The notes under the pieces: model-generated
The model's input: only the letters and a program-made list of their open reading frames with translations
Databases searched by the model: none
Told to the model about the DNA's origin: nothing
Made by a program: the position numbers and the translations under genes
In this document: positions 11,283 through 19,931 of the stretch, in pieces
Layout of the letters: each line of letters starts with the position of its first letter
Position numbering within the stretch: the stretch's first letter is position 1
Source of the DNA: Physcomitrium patens
Taxonomy: Eukaryota; Streptophyta; Bryopsida; Funariales; Funariaceae
NCBI RefSeq assembly: GCF_000002425.4
Contig: NC_037253.1
Coordinates: 10,406,567 to 10,470,566, forward strand
DNA: 64,000 nt
Reading direction: 5' to 3'

Positions 11283-11754
11283 TGTCACGGACACAAAATA
11301 CAGACTTGAAATCTAACAAGAAGTTCAAGAAGAAGTGGCAGAACTAGATTAAACAGATGAGTACAAGAACAACACCAGAAAGGTGAGCTAGAACTCCAAG
11401 AGATGTGTTGTCGAGACTGAAGAACTCTTCAGCCTTGACTCCTATATATATTACTAGCCTATGGTTCTAAGGAAGCGCATCAAGAAGCTTCCCAAGAACT
11501 ATGAAGCTTCTCGAGCAACTACCCAAGAGCTAGGAAGCTTCTCAAGTAACTTCCTAGAATCTACTAGAATATTCTAAGAATCTTCTAGAGCCTTCTAAGG
11601 GAATCTTTAGGGAATCTTCAAAGAATCTTTAGGGAATCTTTGAAGAATATTCTAAGAGAATATTCAAAGAATCTTCTGGAAGTTTCTAGAGACTTCTTTC
11701 TAGAAGGTTCTAAAAACTTGTCTCTAGAAAGGTCTAAGGACTATGTCCCTAACA
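11283..11754 (-). repeat. Element B 5' LTR (about 472 bp)
   Basis: The ends are TGTTAGGG... and ...GTGACA on the element strand. A TATA box (TATATATAGG) lies at 11,443-11,450, and the predicted RNA start at about 11,418 begins AGTCTCGACAA. A short perfect hairpin (CTGAAGA and TCTTCAG) lies between the TATA box and the start. The U3 part (11,455-11,740) is filled with GAA/TTC pentamers. The right boundary was set from the junction with G pol sequence. Confidence 0.85.
11668..11711. promoter_or_regulatory. Heat-shock element array in element B U3
   Basis: Consecutive pentamers from 11,668 read AGAAT CTTCT GGAAG TTTCT, then AGAGA CTTCT. This gives six units of alternating nGAAn/nTTCn with one imperfect (AGAGA). 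Three further perfect units follow (TTTCT AGAAG GTTCT, 11,697-11,711). More pairs such as GAATATTC and GAATCTTC lie between 11,560 and 11,667. Three alternating units are enough to bind heat-shock factor in eukaryotes. The array is about 220-260 bp upstream of the TATA box. Heat-driven transcription of B is inferred, not shown. Confidence 0.65.
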
Positions 11755-12414
11755 ACAATCATATGGGCGATGTTCAAGAAGAATATCTGCATTCTTTTTC
11801 TCAAAAACGTCTTGATAATCTTGATATTGACTTGGAATGCCACTTGAAGTCTTTACGCTTTCAGAAATAGGTGCAGCATAAATAGCAAAAGTTGATCCTT
11901 CTTTTGCTGCGTATATAAATGCTTTTGCACCTATAAGTACAGGTTTTACTATACTAGATTTATAAATTTTTACTTGGTTGATAGAACTATTAATAATGCT
12001 TTGGGAAAAGTCAAGTTTACAAGAATTCCAATCTATTCAAGGGTTATATTTTTCTAGCCAGGATAAACCTAAAATAATCGGATTGGACGGGGATTTAATT
12101 ATGTTAAAAGCTATGTAGCTATCATGACCGTTTATTGTTACTTTTATAGGGCGAGTTTCTTGAGTGACATCTCCAGAAGACAAAGGACGGCCATCAATGA
12201 CTTCTACATGTACGAGTTTAGTTTTCTGTACAAAAGGTATTTTATGACTTTTAACAAATTTTTCATCTAAAAAACATGCTAAGGCTCCCGAATCTAATAA
12301 AGCAAAGGCTTTGTAATTCTTAGGTCCTAAATATAATTCTATTATAAAACAAGAATTGGGTTCTGAGGAGAGGATAGGACCTTCATTAGGAATTGTACAA
12401 AGTTCCAGCTGCAC
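11755..12414 (-). pseudogene. Element G pol fragment (protease to N-terminal RT linker)
   Basis: The fragment begins at the VQLE-type pol start and covers the protease (ALLDSGALACFLDEKF, with Ser-to-Leu after DSGA) and the linker to the RT as far as the conserved Pro-His-Arg-Pro region, where B is inserted. One Arg codon after KYNP near 12,035 has become TGA. The frame is otherwise readable and close to that of A and C. It cannot yield a working enzyme. Confidence 0.85.
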
Positions 12415-12478
12415 GGTCCCTATTGTAGCTAGACGAATCTGTTTTCTGACATGTTGTCTTCTTTGACCGCGGTACCCC

Positions 12479-13423
12479 TCATTTTATAGTTACGTTATTT
12501 CTTTGGACAATGTTGAGCAGTGTGCTTAGGTTCTCCGCAGTATAAACATAATCCTTCTTGACGACGACGAATCTTTTCTTGCTCAGTATGGATTTAAAAC
12601 GTACCACGTCAATTTGCATGTCTTCTACTTTCGAATGTACGTTTGGCAAAGATGCTGATGTTACCATTGAATAATAATGTTGAGGTTCCCATATACGACT
12701 CTCGAATCGAAATTCAAAAAGTTGATTGTCACATTTTACCGCAAAATCGATTGCTTGACTCAAAGTTTGAGGATCAGGTAAGTTGAGCATCAATTTCTTT
12801 ACTTCGTATTGTAATCCATAAAAAAATTGACTGATGAGTGCAGCATCATCCCACTTGATGTCAATTGCAAGTTGTCGAAATTGAGAAGCATACATTGTTA
12901 CTGAGCGGTTTCCTTGTCGCAGAATTCGGATCTTGTTTGTTGCAACACGAGTTGCATCGTGTTCACCATACATAGATCGAAACTCTCCCAAAAAAGCTTC
13001 CAAATTGTCCAATATTGGATTTCGTTGTTCAAGAAAAGACGAAAACCACGATAATGTAGAACCAGAAAGTAGAGTGCCAATAAACCTGACTTGTGATCCT
13101 GGAGTTGGATAGCTTTGCGGTTGAAGTTCAATTGCTAATTGTACTTGATTGATGAACCCTCGAAACTTTGATTTTGTACCATCAAATTTCTAGGGTAAAG
13201 CAATTCTTGGTTCTCTAGTGCTTACAGGGTGTTGTACAATTGGAGAAGGAATGTGATTTGGTGCAGATGTTGAAGCAGCTCCGATCATCTCTATATCTCC
13301 ACTTTCTGCTATTCTTGTTCTTTCCTATGTTGGTGAATTGAGTTGATGCATCGCAAGCATTAACTCCCTCAATTGTTCTTGCATTTGTGCCATTGCACTC
13401 TTCATTTCAACAAGCTCTGCCAT
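12479..13423 (-). pseudogene. Element G gag, broken
   Basis: Gag is homologous to that of A and C over its full length, from the ATG at 13,423. It has a TAG at the start of the KFDGT motif (near 13,193), a small deletion causing a frameshift near 12,585 and other changes. The zinc-knuckle sequence survives in another frame. The intact reference is the gag at 15,339-16,343. Confidence 0.85.
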
Positions 13424-13509
13424 AATGATACTAAGAAGAAAAATTTGTCTGATATTGCTCAAGACAAAAGAAAAAGAAAAGACTTGATAACAAAGAAGAT
13501 ACTAAGAAC

Positions 13510-13615
13510 AATATCAGTTTAGAAGTGGGTAATCCGCAAACTTCTAATATGCTTATGTCTTGTCAAGAGAAAGGGGTAATCCACTCTTACTCAAGAAAAA
13601 CAAAGCTCTGATATT
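13510..13615 (-). other. Element G structured leader module
   Basis: A single module as in A and C, with closing arms AATATCAG (13,510-13,517) and CTGATATT (13,608-13,615) fully retained although the genes of this copy have decayed. Confidence 0.7.
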
Positions 13616-13636
13616 GTAAGTGTGCTCTTGTCAATC

Positions 13637-14195
13637 TGTCAAGGACAAGAATTTGATGAAAAAACAATTCAAACAAGTGTGCATTCACTCAAAGAGAAGT
13701 AACAAAATATATATAAACAAGTATATATATTGAAAGAGAAACTGGAATGGCTATTGCTAAAATACAAGAAAACTAGAGACCCTTGAAACAGACTAGAAGC
13801 AAGAAAGGAGTTGACAAGAGTGAAGAAGCCTTCACTCTTGATCTATATATACTCTCTAACTAGGGACTACGTGGCGACGTTCTATAGGACCTCCAATATG
13901 TGTTGACTTTGTAGGGCACATGCCTTGACTTACAAGGCAAGTTTTTCTACGTGTGGGCCACATAGTTAGCTTGATCTTCAAGCTAACAACATGTGTGGCA
14001 CATGGCCAACTTGTTGACCACGTTTCTAATCCAAAAAGTCAATTAAAGACACCTATGAAGTCAAAGCAGCATCTAGGAAATTTCTAGGAAGCTTCTATAT
14101 TAAATATTATAGAATTAACTTACTTTTACCTATTTTTACTTACTTTTACCTATTTCTATATATAATTATTAGCTTACATGATTATGGCCGTGACA
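13637..14195 (-). repeat. Element G 5' LTR (559 bp)
   Basis: Ends TGTCACGG and TTGACA on the element strand. It aligns with the A/C LTRs but has a different stretch at 13,650-13,740 (around 'aattcaaacaag'). At the two sites that separate 5' from 3' LTRs in A and C, G carries the unmutated base at both. Confidence 0.9.
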
Positions 14196-14573
14196 ATAGG
14201 TCTATAAAGAGTATAGAATAGGTATGATCTTTAAGTCTTACAATATTATATGTAGAATTAAAAAAAATATTAATTTCATAAATGGATAGTTTAGAAGGTA
14301 TAATAGATGATTAAAATGGAAAAGTAATTAATATTTCATGCATAATGATTGGTATTAAAGGATAAGTATAAATATGTTAAAGAATAAGTAAAAAACGCTT
14401 GAATTGTGAAAGTCTAGAGTTGGGATTAACTTGGTGCTATCACTTGTATTTCTTTGTTTTATTTTCTTTTATGATAATACCAAAGTTGAGAGATTGAGAT
14501 CCATTCTCATTGATGAACAATATAAATTAAAAATATTATAATAAAATAGAAATTGGATCTTTATGTTGTTGAG
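14196..14573 (+). repeat. Repeat R, copy 1, left part
   Basis: AT-rich sequence between G and C with no gene. It aligns with 23,060-23,480; for instance the block around 'atggatagtttagaagg' occurs in both. It continues on the far side of C at 20,953, so C is inserted in this repeat. R may be an LTR of an older element. Its family is unknown. Confidence 0.6.
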
Positions 14574-15125
14574 TGTCACGGCCATAATCATGTAAGCTAA
14601 TAATTACATATAGAAATAGGTAGAAGTAAGTAAAAGTAGATAAAAGTAAGTTAATTCTATAATATTTAATATAGAAGCTTCCTAAAAACTTCCTAGACGC
14701 TGCTTTGACTTCATAGGTGTCTTTAATTGACTTTTTGGATTAGAAACGTGGTCAACAAGTTGGCCATGTGCCACACATATTGTTAGCTTGAAGATCAAGC
14801 TAACTATGTGGCCCACACGTAGAAAAACTTGCCTTGTAAGTCAAGGCATGTGTCCTACAAAGTCAACACATATTGGAGGTCCTATAGAACGTCGCCACGT
14901 AGCCCCTAGTTAGATAGTATATATAGAGACAAGAGTGAAGGCTTCTTCACTCTTGTCAACTCCTTTCTTGCTTCTAGTCCAGGTTCAAGAGTCTTTAGTT
15001 TCTTGTCTTGTGGCAATAGCCATTCCAGTTTCCTTTTAATATACCTACTTGTTTATATTTTGACTTATTATATCGAGATAGCCTTTTGGTGTATATTTTT
15101 CCTCATCGAGTCTTTGTCCTTGACA
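14574..15125 (+). repeat. Element C 5' LTR (552 bp)
   Basis: It runs from TGTCACGG to TTGACA. The TATA box is at 14,917-14,926 and the predicted RNA start at about 14,949. U3 has two good inverted repeats: GTTAGCTTGA/TCAAGCTAAC (14,782-14,804, 3-nt spacer) and TGCCTTG/CAAGGCA (14,830-14,848). A 13-bp perfect stem, GACAAGAGTGAAG with its complement, spans the TATA-proximal region and the RNA start. Confidence 0.95.
14917..14926 (+). promoter_or_regulatory. TATA box of element C LTR promoter
   Basis: GTATATATAG lies 32 nt upstream of the ACTCTTGTCAA segment that pairs with the primer site. The same 32-nt spacing is found in element B, where the sequences differ. Confidence 0.7.
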
Positions 15126-15127
15126 GA

Positions 15128-15138
15128 TTGACAAGAGT
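15128..15138 (+). other. Element C self-priming primer-binding site
   Basis: TTGACAAGAGT starts 2 nt after the LTR. It is the exact complement of ACTCTTGTCAA (14,949-14,959), the predicted 5' end of the element RNA. In Tf1-type elements the RNA 5' end folds back on such a site to prime minus-strand DNA. No good match to a tRNA 3' end lies in this position. Confidence 0.78.
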
Positions 15139-15146
15139 ACACTTAC

Positions 15147-15254
15147 AATATCAGAGCTTTGTTTTTTTCTTGAGTAAGAGTGGATTACCCCTTTCTCTTG
15201 ACAAGACATAAGCATATTAGAAGTTTGCGGATTACCCACTTCTAAACTGATATT
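15147..15254 (+). other. Element C structured leader: three-way-junction module
   Basis: Closing arms AATATCAG (15,147-15,154) and CTGATATT (15,247-15,254) are perfect complements. Hairpin 1 pairs AAGAG with CTCTT (15,176-15,199) around a loop containing TGGATTACCCC. Hairpin 2 pairs TTAGAAGT with ACTTCTAA (15,217-15,245) around a loop TTGCGGATTACCC. The loop motif is conserved in A, B, C, D and G, while stem sequences change in paired fashion. The module lies between the primer site and the gag ATG, so it is in the genomic RNA leader. The function is unknown. Confidence 0.75.
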
Positions 15255-15338
15255 GTTCTTAGTATCTTCTTTGTTATCAAGTCTTTCTTTTCTTTTGTCT
15301 TGAGCAATATCAAACAAATTTTTCTTCTTAGTGTCATT

Positions 15339-16343
15339 ATGGCAGAACTTGTTGAAATGAAGAGTGCAATGGCACAAATGCAAGAGCAAATGAGGGAGTT
15401 AATGCTTGCGATGCATCAACTCAATTCACCAACACAGGAAAGAACAAGAATAGCAGAAAGTGGAGATATAGAGATGATCGGAGCTGCTTCAACATCTACA
15501 ACAAATCACGTTCCTTCTCCAATTGTACAACACCCTATAAGCACTAGAGAACCAAGAATTGCCTTACCTGAGAAATTTGATGGTACGAGATCAAAGTTTC
15601 GAGGGTTCATCAATCAAGTACAATTGGCAATTGAACTTCAACCGCAAAGCTATCCAACTCCAGGATCACAAGTCAGGTTTATTGGCACTCTACTTTCTGG
15701 TTCTGCATTATCGTGGTTTTCGTCTTTTCTTGAACAACAAAATCCAATATTGGACAATTTGGAAGCTTTTTTGGCGGAGTTTCGATCTATGTATGGTGAA
15801 CACGATGCAACTCGTGTTGCAACAAATAAGATCCGAATTCTACGACAAAGAAATCGCTCAGTAACAGTATATGCTTCACAATTTCGACAACTTGCAATTG
15901 ACATCAAGTGGGATGATGCTGCACTCATCAGTCAATTTCTTTATGGATTACAATACGAAGTAAAGAAATTGATGCTCAACTTACCTGATCCTCAAACTTT
16001 GAGTCAAGCAATCGATTTTGCGGTAAAATGTGATAATCGACTTTTTGAATTTCGATCTGAGAATCATTCACGGGAACCTCAACGTTATTACTCAATGGCA
16101 ACATCAACATCTTTGCCAAACGTACATTCGGAAGTAGAAGACATGCAAATTGACGCGGTACGTTTTAAACCCCTAATTGAGCAAGAAAAGATTCGTCGTC
16201 GTCAAGAAGGATTATGTTTATATTGCGGAGAACCTAAGCACACTGCTCAACATTGTCCAAAGAAACGACGCAACTATAAAATGAGGGATACGACGGTCAA
16301 AGAAGACAACATGTCAGAAAACGGATTCGTCCAGCTACAATAG
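15339..16343 (+). CDS. Element C Gag (334 aa)
   Basis: This is the only intact Gag of the A/C family in the window. It starts at the ATG at 15,339 (MAELVEMKSAMAQMQEQ), because upstream in-frame codons offer no ATG. The N-terminus is a likely coiled coil (repeated M/Q/E heptads). The capsid part spans about residues 75-235 (LPEKFDGTRSKFRGFINQV, SALSWFSSFLEQQNP, LYGLQYEVKKL). One CCHC knuckle lies at about residues 293-306 (CLYCGEPKHTAQHC), followed by a basic tail (KKRRNYKMR). It would build the particle and bind element RNA. The stop TAG lies in ACAATAGGGACC, conserved in other families. The pol frame overlaps from 16,280 in -1 phase. Confidence 0.93.
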   Translation: MAELVEMKSAMAQMQEQMRELMLAMHQLNSPTQERTRIAESGDIEMIGAASTSTTNHVPSPIVQHPISTREPRIALPEKFDGTRSKFRGFINQVQLAIELQPQSYPTPGSQVRFIGTLLSGSALSWFSSFLEQQNPILDNLEAFLAEFRSMYGEHDATRVATNKIRILRQRNRSVTVYASQFRQLAIDIKWDDAALISQFLYGLQYEVKKLMLNLPDPQTLSQAIDFAVKCDNRLFEFRSENHSREPQRYYSMATSTSLPNVHSEVEDMQIDAVRFKPLIEQEKIRRRQEGLCLYCGEPKHTAQHCPKKRRNYKMRDTTVKEDNMSENGFVQLQ

Positions 16344-19300
16344 GGACCGTGCAGCTGGAACCTTGTACAATTCCTAATGAAGGTCCTATCCTCTCATCAG
16401 AACCCTCTCCTTGTTTTATAATAGACTTATATTTAGGACCTAAGAATTACAAAGCCTCTGCTTTATTAGATTCGGGAGCCTCAGCATGTTTTTTAGATGA
16501 ACAATTTGTTAAAAGTCGTAAAATACCCTTTGTACAGAAACCTAAACCAGTACATGTAGAAGTCATAGATGGTCGTCCCTTGTCTTCTGGAGATGTCACT
16601 CATGAAACTCATCCTATAAAAGTAACAATAGACGGTCATGATAGCTACATAGCTTTTAACATAATTAAATCCCCGTCTAATCCAGTTATTTTAGGTTTAT
16701 CCTGGCTAGAAAAATATAACCCTCGAATAGATTGGAATTTGCGTAAACTTGACTTTTCCAAAAGCGTTATTAATAGTTCTACGAACCAAGTAAAAAATTA
16801 TAAGTCTAGTACAGTAAAACCCGTACTGATAGGTGCAAAAGCATTTATACACGCAGCAAAAGAAGGATCAACTTTTGCTATTTATGCTGCACCTATTTCT
16901 GAAAACGTAAAGACTTCAAGTGACATTCCAAGTCAATATCAGGAGTATCAAGACGTTTTTGAGAAAAAGAATGCAGATATTCTTCCTGAGCATCGCCCAT
17001 ATGATTGTTCAATCGACCTCAAGGAAGGAACTCAGCCACCATTTGGACCAATTTACAGTTTATCGCAAGATGAGATGGCTGAATTCAAGACATATATTGA
17101 CGAGAATTTAGCAAAGAATTTCATACGCCATTCAAAATCTCCAGCAGGAGCTCCAATTCTATTCGTAAAGAAAAAAGATGGATCTTTACGAATGTGTGTT
17201 GATTATCGAGGACTCAACAAGATCACAATCAAGAACAGGTATCCATTACCTTTGATATCAGGACTCCTTGACCAGTTGAATCAAGCTAAGATCTATACAA
17301 AAATAGATCTAAGAGGAGCATATAATCTAGTACGGATCAAAGAAGGAGATGAATGGAAGACTGCGTTTCGAACCAGGTATGGACATTTCGAATATAATGT
17401 CATGCCCTTTGGACTCACGAATGTACCAGCTGCTTTTCAACATCTCATGAATGATGTATTTCGTGAATTCTTAGACAATTTTGTCGTCTGCTATCTAGAC
17501 GATATCCTGATCTATTCTAAGAACGTCGAAGAACATGAAATACATGTTCGTCAAGTATTACAAAAACTTAGAGATGCAGGATTGTACGCCAAGATGGAAA
17601 AGTGTGTATTTCACACTACTCGAGTTGACTTTTTAGGATACATCATTTCAAATGATGGTCTCATGATGGATTCTAAGAAAGTCCAAACAATCGTGGATTG
17701 GAAGATTCCAAGGACGGTAAGAGATGTCCAATGTTTCTTGGGATTTGCCAATTACTATCGGATCTTCATCAAAGATTTCTCACGAGTTGCAGCTCCACTT
17801 ACACGCTTGACTAGTAAAGATAAATTTCAATGGAATCAAGAAGCGGAAGCAGCATTTGAAGCCTTGAAGACATCGTTTGTCTCTGCACCAGTCTTATATC
17901 GTGTTGACTTTTCCAAGGCATTTTTTATGGAAACAAATGCATCAGATTTTGCCTTGGGTGCAGTTTTATCACAAATGGAAACAGATGACAAACTCCATCC
18001 GATAGCTTTTCATTCAAGAAAATTCTCAGTAGCCGAGATCAATTATGAGATCCACGATAAAGAACTTCTTGCGATCATGGATTCCTTTCAAGAATGGCGT
18101 CATTATCTAGAAGGCGCTTCTAGTCCAGTCACTATGTATACAGATCACAAGAACCTCGAGTATTTCATGTCAGCACGCGTATTGAATCGTCGTCAAGCTC
18201 GTTGGAGTATGTCTTTGTCAAGATTCGAGTTCATTATCACTTATCGGCCAGGAAAACAACAAGGTTTATCCGATGCCCTATCTAGACGTTCTTATTTTGC
18301 ACCAAAAGAAGGAGATGCAGCTTTTGAGCAACAAAGAACGGTCCTCTTGAAACCGGAGCAATTTCATCTCCGAGCAATGAAATCAACATTGACTATTGAT
18401 TCAACTTTTCTCAAGCAAATCCAGTCCAGTATGTCCTCAGACCCTCTTGTTTATGATATCGAGAATAATTCTTCCAAGTCTCATGATCCTTCTAAGTTTG
18501 AGTTCAAGAATAATCTATTATATTTTGAAGGACGCCTATATGTTCCAGAAGGAGAAGCACGTTTACGTGTTCTTCAAGCACGTCATGACTTTCCAGCAGC
18601 AGGGTACTTTGGATATAATAAGACTTTGGAACTCATATCAAGAGATTTTTGGTGGCCACAAATGTGGAAGTCAGTCAAAGACTTTGTACAATCATGTGAT
18701 ATTTGTTCAAGATCAAAAATTCCTCGTCATCGACCTTACGGACTTCTTCAGCCATTACCTATACCAGAACAACCATGGTCTTCTGTTTCTATGAATTTCA
18801 TCACAGATCTTCCAAGCTCAAGATCTTATGATTCTATATTTGTGATAGTAGATCGTTTCACCAAGATGGCACATTTTGTGCCATGTACAAAATCTATCAC
18901 AGGTGAAGAAACAGCTAAGCTTTTCATTGATAATATCTATCGCTATCATGGATTACCTAAAGATATCATATCGGATAGGGGAACTCAATTTGTGTCAAGA
19001 TTTTGGAGGACCCTTTTCAAGATTTTAAAAGTGGACATAAAACTATCTTCGGCTTTTCATCCTCAAACTGATGGACAAACAGAGCGCGTAAACCAAGTCT
19101 TGGAGCAATATTTAAGGTGTACTATCAACTACCAACAAGATGATTGGACAACCCTTCTGCCATTGGCAGAGTTTGCTTATAATAATACGGTACATTCTTC
19201 CACGCAACAAACACCTTTCTTTGCCAATTATGGCTATCATCCACGACTTGATACTTTTGATTTTTCAAAAGTTGATAATCCTGCAGCAGAGGATATGGCA

Positions 19301-19837
19301 AATCGGTTGTCAGAGTTACATGCAATAATGAAGACATAATTGAAGGAAGCTCAAGAACGACAAAAGATAAACGCAGATCTATATCGTAAGGAGCAACCAC
19401 AGATCAACGTCGGTGATAAGGTATGGCTACTTCGTCGCAATATCAAGACTACTCGACCTTGTGACAAGTTGGACTATCGTAGGCTTGGCCCCTTTTCTGT
19501 TTCTGAACAGATCAACCTAGTTGCATATCGGTTACATCTACTAGAGTCAATGAAGATCCATCCTGTATTCCACGTATCTCTTCTTGAACCATATAAGACA
19601 GTGGATATACAAGGAAGAAGACAAATGCCACCGCCTCCTATAGAAGTAGATAATAATGAAGAATTTGAGGTGGAAGAGATATTAGACTCAAGGCGGCGCC
19701 GAAATAAGCTGGAATATCTTGTTCATTGGCGCGGATATGATATTAGTGAACGCACATGGGAGCCATCCAGGAATCTAGCAAATGCATCAACTAAAGTCAA
19801 AGTTTTTCATCAACGACATCCATCAAAACCAAGATAA
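16280..19837 (+). pseudogene. Element C pol: protease-RT-RNase H-integrase-chromodomain
   Basis: The frame is open from 16,280 (overlapping gag) to TAA at 19,337-19,339, then open again in the same frame to 19,837. Counting from GTG 16,349: protease DSG at residues 41-43, RT with YLDD at 382-385, RNase H from about 520, and integrase from about 740 with the DDE core. The C-terminal part after the TAA has the GPY/F module (KLDYRRLGPF) and a complete chromodomain (EFEVEEILDSRRRRNKLEYL, WEP). Lost residues are the RNase H Asp at 530 (TNAS for TDAS), the integrase zinc His at 753 (GYFG) and the first catalytic Asp at 816 (SMNF). RT and protease look functional. Unless the TAA is read through, the chromodomain is not attached. 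The integrase defects are shared with A. Confidence 0.92.
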
Positions 19838-19931
19838 AAATCTCTCTTATAAAAGAGACAAGATTGAGGCAAGATAACATTCAATTTCCTATCCTTGTTT
19901 GTAACTTCTTTGCATTTGTGACGCTAATTAG

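Larger units (their letters stand above)
6822..11754 (-). mobile_element. Element B: Gypsy retrotransposon, host of A, inserted in G
   Basis: This is the main part of B. Its 3' end continues at 1-448 on the far side of A. It belongs to a family different from A/C: the LTR is shorter (472 bp) and different in sequence, the gag is longer and different at its N-terminus, and the leader carries three copies of the stem-loop module instead of one. Gag is intact. Pol has only two visible nonsense codons plus the A insertion, and its RNase H and integrase catalytic residues are present, so B was probably active recently. Its right LTR end at 11,754 abuts pol sequence of element G. The putative duplication ACAAT at 11,755 cannot be confirmed because the other end is outside the window. 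Confidence 0.9.
11755..14195 (-). mobile_element. Element G: 5' part of an A/C-family Gypsy element
   Basis: G is the host of B. Only its 5' LTR, leader, gag and the beginning of pol are in the window. The remainder should lie to the left of B. It is the same family as A and C but more decayed, with nonsense and frameshift changes in gag and pol. With A in B in G the nest is three levels deep, so G is the oldest of the three. Confidence 0.88.

Noticed and set aside
15147-15162. tRNA-type primer site resembling the plant initiator tRNA-Met site (ATATCAGAGC)
   Set aside because: It lies about 20 nt from the LTR, has mismatches to the usual TGGTATCAGAGC, and forms one arm of the leader structure. 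The TTGACAAGAGT self-priming site fits position and covariation better.
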